In this document: positions 1 to 6,341 of the stretch, piece after piece | Position numbering within the stretch: the first letter of the stretch is position 1 | How the letters are laid out: every line of letters starts with the position of its first letter | NCBI GenBank assembly: GCA_051883555.1 | Contig: JBJETY010000012.1 | Coordinates: 1 to 14,329 of the forward strand | From: CAG-917 sp051883555 | GTDB taxonomy: Bacteria; Bacillota; Clostridia; Christensenellales; CAG-917 | Length of the DNA: 14,329 bases | Direction: 5' to 3' | Notes under the pieces: generated by a model | The model's database searches: none | Told to the model about the DNA's origin: nothing | The model's input: the letters and a program-made list of their open reading frames with translations, nothing else | Position numbers and translations under genes: made by a program

Positions 1-359
1 GCCAGATATACGTTTGTCAACGTTTGCGCCTCAACGCCCTGAGTGCTGTCAACAATAAGCAAAGCGCCTTCACAAGCCGCCAGAGAACGAGAGACTTCAT
101 AAGTAAAGTCAACGTGTCCGGGGGTGTCAATTAAATTCAAAACGTATTCTTTGCCTTCATATTCGTAAAACATTTTACAAGTCTGAAGTTTTATGGTGAT
201 ACCGCGTTCGCGTTCGATATCCATATTGTCAAGCAATTGCGCTTCCATATCACGCTCGGCAACCGTACCCGTCTTTTCAATCAATCTGTCGGCAAGCGTG
301 CTTTTGCCATGGTCGATATGTGCTATTATTGAAAAATTTCTAATGTTTTCCTGACTCAA
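1..359 (-). CDS. lepA: Elongation factor 4 (LepA), N-terminal part, cut by the window edge
   Basis: This is the first 119 residues of the translational GTPase LepA/EF4, which acts on the ribosome and is known to back-translocate or remodel stalled ribosomes. The G1 motif AHIDHGKST lies at residues 13-21. The family stretch DMEAQLLDNMDIERERGITI follows, and the G3 motif DTPGHVDF comes after it. HGKST close to the N-terminus with the DNMDIERERGITIK block separates it from EF-Tu, EF-G and RF3. The start is taken as TTG at 357-359, because GAGGA sits 5 nt upstream and the protein begins MSQENIRNFSIIAHID, as in the family; no in-frame ATG fits as well. The rest of the gene (domains II to the C-terminal domain) lies beyond base 1. 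It is divergent from the LUD gene across 373 nt. Family assignment is very secure; the start codon is likely. Confidence 0.96.
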   Translation of the reverse strand, partial: MSQENIRNFSIIAHIDHGKSTLADRLIEKTGTVAERDMEAQLLDNMDIERERGITIKLQTCKMFYEYEGKEYVLNLIDTPGHVDFTYEVSRSLAACEGALLIVDSTQGVEAQTLTNVYL

Positions 360-482
360 AACAGTCCTCACAAATCAGAATTAATTAATCCAAATTAAAT
401 TCCGAATAAATTTTTATTAGTTTTTTTACGTAATTTTATTTACTATATATCTTTAAATACCGTAACGTATCGATTTGATATA

Positions 483-511
483 ATCATAACCTGCAAGAGA
501 TATCTCGCCAA
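483..511 (-). promoter_or_regulatory. Candidate promoter for lepA
   Basis: Read on the minus strand, TTGGCG (506-511) and TATGAT (483-488) are separated by 17 nt. The match is 4/6 for the -35 and 5/6 for the -10. It would give a 5' leader of roughly 117 nt before the TTG start of lepA. A perfect 10-bp palindrome GAGATATCTC (497-506) fills the spacer edge next to the -35. The DNA is A/T-rich, so chance -10-like sites are common and this remains tentative. Confidence 0.35.
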
Positions 512-521
512 ACGAAATCGG

Positions 522-543
522 ATTAACACAAACTTATGTTAAT
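522..543. repeat. Inverted repeat ATTAACA-N8-TGTTAAT
   Basis: Two perfect 7-bp arms (522-528 and 537-543) lie in the divergent region, just upstream of the candidate lepA -35. The geometry suits a dimeric regulator site, but I recognise no known operator consensus, and arms this short and A/T-rich can arise by chance. Confidence 0.3.
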
Positions 544-670
544 TTTGTCGTACTTATCGCAAACATAAATCAATACAAATTATAAACGTTTGATTGCAGA
601 TTAAATTCAGCAAACGTAAAAGCACTTGTTTTATTCTTAGTTTATGCGGTTGGCAAATGATAAAACTCTC

Positions 671-699
671 TTGACATTATTATAGTAAAAAATTATAAT
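671..699 (+). promoter_or_regulatory. Consensus sigma-A promoter of the LUD gene
   Basis: TTGACA at 671-676 and TATAAT at 694-699 are exact matches to the vegetative sigma factor hexamers, with the optimal 17-nt spacer. The predicted transcription start is about 706, giving a 5' leader of roughly 27 nt. GAGGA at 724-728 is the ribosome binding site, 4 nt before the ATG. Confidence 0.85.
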
Positions 700-732
700 T
701 TAGGCAATTAGAATTTTTATAGCGAGGAAAAA

Positions 733-1338
733 ATGTTAGAAACTGTTTGCTATAATCTTAACAAAAGAGGTTTTATAGCTTGTTGCGTAAAAAATAAAGA
801 CGAAGCTTTGAAAAAATCGCTTGAAATTATAAATGAAGACGAAATAGCTTCGTTCGGCGGTTCCGAATCCGTTAAATCAATTTGTCTTGCCGAAGCATTA
901 ATCAACCGCGGCTCACAAATTTTACACCGTTCACACCTTAAAGACGGAGAAACTGCCGAAGACGTAATGAAAAAATCAATGAGTGCCGATTTCTTTGTAT
1001 GTAGCGCCAATGCCGTAACCTGCGGCGGTGAAATTGTCAACACAGACGGAACGGCAAACAGAGTTGCAGCTACTCTTTACGGCCCAAAAAACATTTTAAT
1101 GATTGTTGGAAAAAACAAAATAACCGCCGACCTTAACGCTGCATTTGAGAGAATTAAAAACACTGCGGCAAGACTTAATTGCGAGCGATTGAACAGAAAC
1201 AATCCTTGTGTCTACGGCGGAAGTTGCAACGACTGCACAAACAGCGATACAATTTGCAACGCAACGGTAATTCACCACCACCCGACAAGAAACAAACTGT
1301 TTTACGTTGTCCTTGTAGACGAAGAACTTGGATATTGA
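733..1338 (+). CDS. LUD-domain (DUF162) small protein, LutC/YkgG-like superfamily
   Basis: The 201-residue protein belongs to the LUD (lactate utilisation, formerly DUF162) family. Visible family features are FGGSESV near residues 41-47, a TDGTANRVAATLYGP block near 104-118, and a C-terminal cysteine cluster C159-x5-C165-x2-C168-x6-C175 followed by the ending VVLVDEELGY. The cysteine spacing is typical of the stand-alone clostridial LUD proteins and could bind a metal or Fe-S centre (inference). LutC itself works with LutA and LutB in L-lactate oxidation; no such partners are seen here, so lactate use cannot be claimed. The gene stands alone, with a consensus promoter and GAGGA 4 nt before ATG, and it ends at TGA. 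Nothing looks truncated. The function is unknown beyond family level. Confidence 0.88.
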   Translation: MLETVCYNLNKRGFIACCVKNKDEALKKSLEIINEDEIASFGGSESVKSICLAEALINRGSQILHRSHLKDGETAEDVMKKSMSADFFVCSANAVTCGGEIVNTDGTANRVAATLYGPKNILMIVGKNKITADLNAAFERIKNTAARLNCERLNRNNPCVYGGSCNDCTNSDTICNATVIHHHPTRNKLFYVVLVDEELGY

Positions 1339-1387
1339 TTAATTCTATTGCTTTAAGCTGTATCCCCATTTATGGCGATAAATCGTA

Positions 1388-1483
1388 ATGGATAACAATC
1401 AGATAGCATCTTATTTGGATAATTATCTTATTTGGACGAAAGAATTAAAATCAAATAATATACAAACCATATATAAACAATAA
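1388..1483 (+). other. Doubtful 31-codon open frame, possible gene remnant
   Basis: An ATG at 1388 opens 31 codons beginning MDNNQIASYLDNYLIW and ending at TAA (1481-1483). No Shine-Dalgarno sequence precedes it and I recognise no family. After that TAA the same frame runs on through the 12-bp array, reading repeated Ser-Asn-Asn-Ile. This could be a decayed coding tail or simply chance in A/T-rich DNA; chance is more likely. Confidence 0.15.
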
Positions 1484-1532
1484 TCAAGCAATATATCAAA
1501 CAATATATCAAATAATATATCAAACAATATAA
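1452..1532. repeat. 12-bp tandem array, unit CAAACAATATAT
   Basis: Four adjacent 12-bp units fill 1485-1532: CAAGCAATATAT, CAAACAATATAT, CAAATAATATAT and CAAACAATATAA. Three more degenerate, slightly shorter or altered units precede them from 1452. The period of 12 keeps reading frame, but there is no supported gene. This looks like a slippage-prone microsatellite-type array between two convergent genes. Confidence 0.8.
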
Positions 1533-1555
1533 AAATAAAAACCATAATAAATTAT

Positions 1556-1588
1556 AAAAAAAGAAAGACGATTTGTCTTTCTTTTTTT
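1556..1588. terminator. Bidirectional intrinsic terminator shared by convergent genes
   Basis: The stem AAAGAAAGAC (1560-1569) pairs with GTCTTTCTTT (1575-1584) around the 5-nt loop GATTT. It is flanked by A4 on the left and T4 on the right, so it reads as hairpin plus U-tract on either strand. It lies 217 nt after the LUD stop and about 83 nt after the glycosyltransferase stop, and so can end both converging transcripts. Confidence 0.85.
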
Positions 1589-1670
1589 ATAGCTTTAATT
1601 GTAAATTTTTTTTACTAACGTAAATACTTATAAGCATTGCAAACTTTATACTTATTGCAAATTTTTATAA

Positions 1671-3851
1671 TTATTTTTTTGCCGCCTTTTTTGAACCGCT
1701 TTTAATTTTCATATCTTTAAAGAAGTTTTTCAAAGTTACGAACAAATTCTCTCTCATTGCAGGAATATCGCATTTCTTTCCGTTGTTGCAAATCGAATAC
1801 GTGACGTATCCGTAATAGAGAGCGACCAAAACCGTAACAACGCTGAAAAGTATAAGATATACGTCTAACGATTCAAACGAAGCAATAAGTCCTCTTGCAT
1901 TGGCAACTACAAATCCCGATTGATTCATAAGCTGTCCTACGTTCATAAACGAAAGCGTAGAAATCATACCAAGCAAAATATATGCTCTCTTCTCACCTGA
2001 AATCATTGCATAAATCATAAGCAATGCGATTGACATAAACAGATAAGTATAATCGACTTTCAACGTAAATACGGCAATAATCGCTATATCGAAAGACGCA
2101 AGCAAAAGAAGCTCCAATCTGTTTTTATTTTTTACGTACAATGCAATTACGTAAATCTGCAATACCAGCAAGAAGATTAAGTTGAAGATTGCCGCCGTAT
2201 TGTTTACGCTGTTTCCGTTCATGCCGACCATAGAATACAAATTGAATGCATTTCCGCTGAAAGACAAATTATTTGCCATTATGTTTTTGTAGTATTCAAA
2301 AACGTAAAGCGGTTTGCCTTCGATGCCGATTGTAAACGGAAGGCTGAGCAAGATAAACGCTGCAAACGCTCCGACAAAACCGAATATGATTTTCGCCCTG
2401 GTTGCGTTAAAGGATTTAAGCGTGTTATCCGCTCTGTAATACATGTAAACAAGATAGCACATTGCAAGAAGAACAACTGCCAAAGCTCTCATATCGAATA
2501 AAACAGCCAAAGCAAACGTTGCATACGAAGCAATATATTTTTTCTCTATCAAAAGCAAGAACGCAATAAGAACGAGCGCTACAAGGATAGATTCAAAAGA
2601 ACCTTTTGAAGAACTCATTACAAATGCAATCGGCAACAAGGCATATAAACCTGCGTATACCGTTGAAATCTTGTTTCCGACGTACTTCTTACCGTAGAAA
2701 TAGATAGTAAGCACAACGGCAATATCTGCCAATATCGACGGCACTCTGAGCCACATTGATAGCGACGCGTCGTTTAAAGCTCTTCCCATACCGCCAAAGA
2801 CGTAAATTAAGTATAGCTGTCCCGGGGTATAAGAATCATAACTGTATTTAGTGAGATATGCGAAAATATCTTTCGGCGCAACGGTTTCGGTAGCTCTTGC
2901 CACTGTGATAAGCTTCGTCATCGAAACGCCGAATCCGTACGTCGTGAAAAGCAATATAAATCTTACCAAAAGCGTTGCAATTGCAAGATATGCCGCAATA
3001 GCTATAGGATGAGTAGCTACCTTTTTAAACGTTACCTTTTCTTTTTCGGCTTTAACGACAGTTTGTCCGAAATCGTTAAGACCGCTACGATTTCCGTATA
3101 CTCTGCGTATAAGAACGTATGCGGCAATCGCCAAAGCTACGGTAAGCAACGTAAGACAAACTACATATGCTATGCCGCTTGCATTTTCGCTGTATCTTAC
3201 AACCTTTTCACGGCTGATTTCCGTGACGGTTGCACTTGCAGGAACGGTATCTACGCGCTTCATAGAAACGTTATCGAAATAAACCGTACCTTTTGCAAGG
3301 TCCGTTTCGTCGCCGAGTTTAAGACAAATCGTAAGATAATCCGTATTCTTAGGAGAAACGTAAAGCGTAACCTCCGTCCAACCGTCGGTTGCGTTTGTGA
3401 TTTCGCCTAATACGTAATCGGTGTTTTCAAGAAAAGTTATGAAAGCGCCTTTTGCATAGTCGCTTCCGCCTACTTTAATCGCAGAAGGAACTTTGACTTG
3501 ATAAGTAATCTTATAAGCCTTGTTTTTATCGACTTTTACGCTTTGATAAACGTACGTAGCCGTACCTTCCGTATTCTGAATTTTTAAGGTTTTTTCGCCT
3601 AAGTCATCTCTGCCGTCGGAAGCCGATTGCGACAAACTTATTTCGGACTTGGAAAACGTAGAATCTTTCGATCCCCTTGTCCAACCCGAAATTAAAGTCG
3701 TACCGCTTGAGCTTTCTTCGGTGATTTCAAAACCACCGTTAGTGATAAGCTCCTCACCAACCGTCGTATTATAGTTACAAGCGGTAAGAGCGAAGAGCGA
3801 AATCACTGCGATAACAAACACAATCAAACCAAGTTTGAGAAATCTTTTCAT
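1671..3851 (-). CDS. Lipoprotein-anchored, CBM-like domain fused to a polytopic GT-C-type glycosyltransferase-like protein
   Basis: The protein has 726 residues. Residues 1-25 form a lipoprotein signal: a basic start, a hydrophobic core, and the lipobox LTAC with Cys25. Residues 35-200 look like an extracellular carbohydrate-binding (CBM4/9-type) sandwich, starting with ITNGGFE and ending with VYFDNVSMKR. A transmembrane helix lies near 228-249. From about 283 onward there are some 10-11 further hydrophobic segments, with SYTPGQLYLIYVFGG (339-353) resembling the post-loop motif of GT-C / PMT-like enzymes that use polyprenyl-phosphate sugars. The tail is basic (GSKKAAKK) and probably cytoplasmic. 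I do not see a clear Asp-Asp or Asp-Glu pair in the first large loop, so catalysis is not proven. The start ATG follows rplS by 8 nt with only a weak ribosome binding site, suggesting coupling to rplS. The acceptor and sugar are unknown. Confidence 0.72.
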   Translation of the reverse strand: MKRFLKLGLIVFVIAVISLFALTACNYNTTVGEELITNGGFEITEESSSGTTLISGWTRGSKDSTFSKSEISLSQSASDGRDDLGEKTLKIQNTEGTATYVYQSVKVDKNKAYKITYQVKVPSAIKVGGSDYAKGAFITFLENTDYVLGEITNATDGWTEVTLYVSPKNTDYLTICLKLGDETDLAKGTVYFDNVSMKRVDTVPASATVTEISREKVVRYSENASGIAYVVCLTLLTVALAIAAYVLIRRVYGNRSGLNDFGQTVVKAEKEKVTFKKVATHPIAIAAYLAIATLLVRFILLFTTYGFGVSMTKLITVARATETVAPKDIFAYLTKYSYDSYTPGQLYLIYVFGGMGRALNDASLSMWLRVPSILADIAVVLTIYFYGKKYVGNKISTVYAGLYALLPIAFVMSSSKGSFESILVALVLIAFLLLIEKKYIASYATFALAVLFDMRALAVVLLAMCYLVYMYYRADNTLKSFNATRAKIIFGFVGAFAAFILLSLPFTIGIEGKPLYVFEYYKNIMANNLSFSGNAFNLYSMVGMNGNSVNNTAAIFNLIFLLVLQIYVIALYVKNKNRLELLLLASFDIAIIAVFTLKVDYTYLFMSIALLMIYAMISGEKRAYILLGMISTLSFMNVGQLMNQSGFVVANARGLIASFESLDVYLILFSVVTVLVALYYGYVTYSICNNGKKCDIPAMRENLFVTLKNFFKDMKIKSGSKKAAKK

Positions 3852-3859
3852 AAAACTTA

Positions 3860-4207
3860 TTACTTAACTTCCTTAACTTTTGCGGCTTTACCTGTTCTCT
3901 CTCTGAGATAGTAAAGTTTAGCACGTCTGACATCGCCTTTACGAACTACTTCGATGCGGTCGATTTTAGGCGAATGAATAGGGAACGTTCTTTCAACGCC
4001 GTACGAGCCTTGTACAAGACGTCTAACAGTAAACGTTTCACGAATACCGCCGTTTTTACGGGCAATAACCGTACCTTCGTACTTCTGAATTCTTTCTCTT
4101 TTACCTTCGATAATCTTAACGTATACCGCTACGGTATCGCCGATTGAGAATTCAGGAACGTCAGATTTCATGTTCTCTTTTTCGATAGTGTCGATGATGT
4201 TGCTCAT
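3860..4207 (-). CDS. rplS: 50S ribosomal protein L19
   Basis: The 115 residues match bacterial L19, which sits at the 30S/50S interface of the large subunit. Recognisable blocks are FSIGDTVAVYVKIIEGKRER, IQKYEGTVIARKNGGIRETFTVRR, GVERTFPIHSPKIDRIEVVRKG and KLYYLRERTGKAAK. The length is normal for the family. AGGAGG lies 5 nt before the ATG. In many Bacillota rplS directly follows trmD; here it sits after yraN, behind a 354-nt gap with its own promoter and leader hairpin, and it leads a two-gene unit with the membrane glycosyltransferase-like gene. The leader suggests autoregulation by L19 (inference). Confidence 0.98.
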   Translation of the reverse strand: MSNIIDTIEKENMKSDVPEFSIGDTVAVYVKIIEGKRERIQKYEGTVIARKNGGIRETFTVRRLVQGSYGVERTFPIHSPKIDRIEVVRKGDVRRAKLYYLRERTGKAAKVKEVK

Positions 4208-4223
4208 TTAAACCTCCTATGTG

Positions 4224-4261
4224 ACATTCATGCATTGTTTCCCAATTTCAGAGGAATGCCC
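4224..4261 (-). promoter_or_regulatory. Leader hairpin of rplS, candidate L19 autoregulatory leader
   Basis: On the minus strand GGCATTC (4261-4255) pairs with GAATGTC (4230-4224), with one G-U pair. Within the loop ATTG and CAAT (4247-4244 and 4238-4235) form an inner stem capped by GGAAA. The structure begins about 5 nt after the predicted transcription start and ends 6 nt before the AGGAGG ribosome binding site. Rfam describes an L19 leader at this position in low-GC Gram-positives; membership here is inferred from position and shape only. Confidence 0.45.
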
Positions 4262-4272
4262 ATGCTCAAAAA

Positions 4273-4301
4273 TTATATCATATTATTTTTTATCGGGCAA
4301 C
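4273..4301 (-). promoter_or_regulatory. Promoter of rplS
   Basis: On the minus strand TTGCCC (4296-4301) and a perfect TATAAT (4273-4278) are 17 nt apart. The predicted start is near 4266, giving a roughly 59-nt leader that is almost entirely the hairpin plus the AGGAGG site. This gives rplS transcription independent of the rpsP-yraN operon. Confidence 0.75.
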
Positions 4302-4313
4302 CGAATTTGCCCC
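4296..4313. repeat. Inverted repeat GGGCAA-N6-TTGCCC over the rplS -35
   Basis: Perfect 6-bp G/C-rich arms (4296-4301 and 4308-4313) surround CCGAAT. One arm is the -35 hexamer of the rplS promoter itself. It stands out in a very A/T-rich gap. It could be an operator or the remains of an upstream transcript hairpin; no T-tract follows on either strand, so it is not an intrinsic terminator. Confidence 0.5.
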
Positions 4314-4390
4314 ATATGGAACAATTTTAAACTCAAAATTTAACGCCGTAAACGTAAAATCAGCTTACGCGTTTTTAAACGTGCTCCAAC

Positions 4391-4419
4391 TATTATAAAA
4401 ATATATATTTTTTATAATA
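4391..4419. repeat. A/T-only hairpin or palindrome
   Basis: TATTATAAAAA (4391-4401) is matched by its complement ending at 4419, with a short T/A loop. It contains only A and T, so the RNA stem would be weak. It may act as a bent or easily melted DNA element, or be a chance product of composition. Confidence 0.3.
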
Positions 4420-4561
4420 CAACTCTGCCACCGTACTGCAAGGCGTTGTTTTGCTTATGCTCTTAACGTTTTAGCAGCAGAAAGAATTTGCCTAATTGAA
4501 TTGCTTCAAATCGCTATAATTTGCTTTTTTACAAAACGTTTAACGTAAAGCGATTATAAAA

Positions 4562-4906
4562 TCACATGTAAAAAGCGTTTTCGATATGATTGATTTCATC
4601 GCCCAGAATTTCAATTACGTCAAACCTGAAATCGTTATTTTCCATTCTGTTCTTAGCGATAAAACACTCTGCAGCAATAGCAATTTTACGTTGCTTCGCT
4701 TTTGTGACGGCTTCGGAAGGATATCCGTAGTTTAAATTTTGCCTTGCTTTTACTTCAACGAAAACGACAAGATTTTTCTTGGCGGCAACAATATCTATTT
4801 CGGCAGCTTTTACTCTGAAATTCCGACAGAGTATTTTATAGCCGTTTTTAATCAAAAATTCTGCCGCAATATTTTCGCCGACGTCACCTATTATTTTTTT
4901 GTTCAT
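4562..4906 (-). CDS. yraN: YraN / UPF0102 family nuclease-fold protein
   Basis: The protein has 114 residues of the UPF0102 family, which has the PD-(D/E)xK (Holliday-junction-resolvase-like) fold; its cellular role is not settled. Visible motifs are GE at 10-11, RNFR at 28-31, E36-x-D38 (AEIDIV), and E51-x-K53 in VFVEVKAR. Together these make up the expected metal-binding and catalytic set. GYPSEAVTKAKQRKIAIAAECF and RFDVIEI are also typical. Its ATG lies inside the end of rnhB (23-nt overlap), and the ribosome binding site is weak (CAGG close to ATG), which suggests translational coupling. It is the last gene of the seven-gene operon. Confidence 0.93.
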   Translation of the reverse strand: MNKKIIGDVGENIAAEFLIKNGYKILCRNFRVKAAEIDIVAAKKNLVVFVEVKARQNLNYGYPSEAVTKAKQRKIAIAAECFIAKNRMENNDFRFDVIEILGDEINHIENAFYM

Positions 4907-5510
4907 AACCTGAAATCGCCGACTCGACGTACTGCAAGCGATGAAGCGGCGTCATGCCGCAACTTATAATCGCTTCTATATGTTGCTTTGTTCCGTATCC
5001 CTTATTTTTTTTAAAACCGTATTCGGGATAAATTACGTCCTGCTCAATCATAAACCTGTCACGCGTAACCTTTGCGATAATCGACGCCGCCCCTATACAA
5101 TAACTAAGCGCGTCGCCGTGAATGATTGCCAACGACGGAATGCCGAAATCAAGTTTTACAGCGTCAACCAATATATAATCTGGCTTTACGGATAAATTTT
5201 CAACCGCTTTCAGCATACATTCCTTTGTCGCGTTGAGAATGTTTACTTCATCGATTCGCTTGTTATCCGCCTCTTCGATGCGATAAGCAATGCAATTTTC
5301 CAGAATCTCGGGAAACAATTTTTCTCGCTTTTTTTCAGACAGCTTTTTGCTGTCCGTAACGCCTTCGACAAGTTTTTCAAGATTCATAATTGCGGCGCAA
5401 ACTGTGACGGGTCCTGCAAGCGGACCTCTGCCGACTTCGTCTATACCGCAAATATATTTGCAACCTTTTTTCACAAGTTCGCACTCAAATTGAAAATCGT
5501 CTAAAATCAT
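4884..5510 (-). CDS. rnhB: Ribonuclease HII
   Basis: The 208-residue enzyme cleaves RNA in RNA-DNA hybrids and starts removal of single ribonucleotides from DNA. The signature CGIDEVGRGPLAGPV holds catalytic D24 and E25. D116 (ILVDAV) and D133 (HGDA) complete the DEDD set with the 17-residue spacing expected for type 2 RNases H. SDSKKLS-like (TDSKKLSEKKRE), GAASIIAKVTRDRFM and NKGYGTKQH are also present. The ATG overlaps the rbgA stop as ATGA (5507-5510), and GGAG lies 5 nt upstream. It ends inside yraN. The length is normal, with no N-terminal extension like that of B. subtilis RnhB. Confidence 0.97.
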   Translation of the reverse strand: MILDDFQFECELVKKGCKYICGIDEVGRGPLAGPVTVCAAIMNLEKLVEGVTDSKKLSEKKREKLFPEILENCIAYRIEEADNKRIDEVNILNATKECMLKAVENLSVKPDYILVDAVKLDFGIPSLAIIHGDALSYCIGAASIIAKVTRDRFMIEQDVIYPEYGFKKNKGYGTKQHIEAIISCGMTPLHRLQYVESAISGYEQKNNR

Positions 5511-6340
5511 ACTTTCTCCAACATGATTTTTCCAAGTCTTCCTTTTCTGAAATCGTCAATCAAGGTCTTAGCCGCCCTTTCGATATCCGTTTCTCCGCCC
5601 CTGACCTTAAAACCGCGTTTTAAGGCAATATCTTCAAGAATTTTAAGCGGCTCGTTTTCTAAACTTACAGAATATCTCTCCGCCAATTTTTCAGGAAAAT
5701 TTTCGATTCCTTCTTTTATAAATTCGATTGCCAGCTCAACGCAATCGAGAACGTCGTCGCTTATGCTTCCGATGAAAGCAAGGTGCTTAGCCACCGTCTG
5801 GTCGTCGAATTTTCCCCAAAGCGTCCCGGGTGTGTCGAGTAAATCTATCTGACTGTCAAGGCTCAACCATTGTTTGCCTCTTGTTACGCCCGCTTTATCT
5901 CCCGTTATAGCCGACGCTTTTTTTCTCATGCTGTTAATAATGGTTGACTTACCGCTGTTAGGAATGCCGCAAATCATAGCTCTGATATGTTTTTTGACTC
6001 CCTTCAACGCATATTTGTCAAGCACGTCCTTATAAACGTTTTTTATCGCTATTGCAATATCCCGACAATCAGAAGTCGTTCCGCACGTTTTTATGGCCTT
6101 TTTTCCGTCTTTGTCAAATTCTTTAAGCCAACGACTAATATCGGCGCTTTCTACCAAGTCGCACTTATTGAAAACGTATACTACTCTTTTATCGAGCGTA
6201 AATTTGTTGAGCACCGGGTTTATTGAAGATTTAACGGCTCTCGAATCGATAACGTAAATCAAAACGTCGCAAAGGCCGACGTTTTCTTCCATCATTCTGA
6301 CGGCTTTTGTCATATGTCCGGGAAACCATTGAATGTACAT
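5507..6340 (-). CDS. rbgA: Ribosome biogenesis GTPase RbgA (YlqF)
   Basis: The 277-residue circularly permuted GTPase needed for late 50S subunit assembly in Bacillota. It opens with IQWFPGHMTKA, the family hallmark. The G motifs come in permuted order: G4 NKCD (58-61), G1 GIPNSGKST (125-133), G2 GVTRG (151-155) and G3 DTPG (169-172). A C-terminal helical ANTAR-like region follows. Its ATG comes 1 nt after the trmD stop with no clear Shine-Dalgarno sequence, so initiation probably depends on ribosomes finishing trmD. It directly follows trmD, where rplS often lies in related genomes. Confidence 0.97.
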   Translation of the reverse strand: MYIQWFPGHMTKAVRMMEENVGLCDVLIYVIDSRAVKSSINPVLNKFTLDKRVVYVFNKCDLVESADISRWLKEFDKDGKKAIKTCGTTSDCRDIAIAIKNVYKDVLDKYALKGVKKHIRAMICGIPNSGKSTIINSMRKKASAITGDKAGVTRGKQWLSLDSQIDLLDTPGTLWGKFDDQTVAKHLAFIGSISDDVLDCVELAIEFIKEGIENFPEKLAERYSVSLENEPLKILEDIALKRGFKVRGGETDIERAAKTLIDDFRKGRLGKIMLEKV

Positions 6341-6341
6341 A

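Larger units (their letters stand above)
360..732. other. Divergent intergenic region lepA / LUD gene
   Basis: There is no coding sequence here. The region holds the candidate lepA promoter (483-511, minus strand) and a strong consensus promoter for the LUD gene (671-699, plus strand). It also holds the palindrome at 497-506 and a 7-bp inverted repeat ATTAACA / TGTTAAT (522-528 and 537-543, 8-nt spacer) that could be an operator or a small hairpin. I recognise no RNA gene or riboswitch. Confidence 0.6.
1339..1670. other. Convergent intergenic region with tandem repeats and terminator
   Basis: This 332-nt, very A/T-rich stretch lies between the stop codons of the LUD gene and the membrane glycosyltransferase gene. 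It holds a 12-bp exact direct repeat (1408-1419 and 1425-1436), a 12-bp tandem array (1452-1532), a bidirectional terminator (1556-1588), and an imperfect 15-16-nt duplication starting ATTGCAAA (1636-1650 and 1654-1669). A 31-codon open frame (1388-1483) is listed separately. Confidence 0.6.
4208..4561. other. Intergenic region yraN - rplS
   Basis: No gene is supported in this 354-nt stretch. It contains the rplS promoter (4273-4301), an inverted repeat overlapping its -35 (4296-4313), the leader hairpin (4224-4261) and a pure A/T hairpin (4391-4419). Downstream of yraN there is a 7-bp long-range pairing (4509-4515 with 4549-4555), but it lacks a following U-tract. I therefore see no convincing terminator for the yraN operon, and read-through into rplS is possible. 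Confidence 0.55.

Noticed and set aside
584..591. AAACGTTT as a possible catabolite (cre) site upstream of the LUD gene
   Set aside because: The flanking bases do not match the cre consensus ends, and such short palindromes are expected in this A/T-rich gap.
3009..3410. A 133-codon plus-strand open frame inside the membrane glycosyltransferase-like gene
   Set aside because: It is antisense to a frame with a coherent lipobox, domain and helix layout, and no motif or start signal supports it.
4509..4555. Long-range pairing AATCGCT / AGCGATT as a terminator for the yraN operon
   Set aside because: The loop is over 30 nt with competing pairings, and no U-tract follows on the minus strand.
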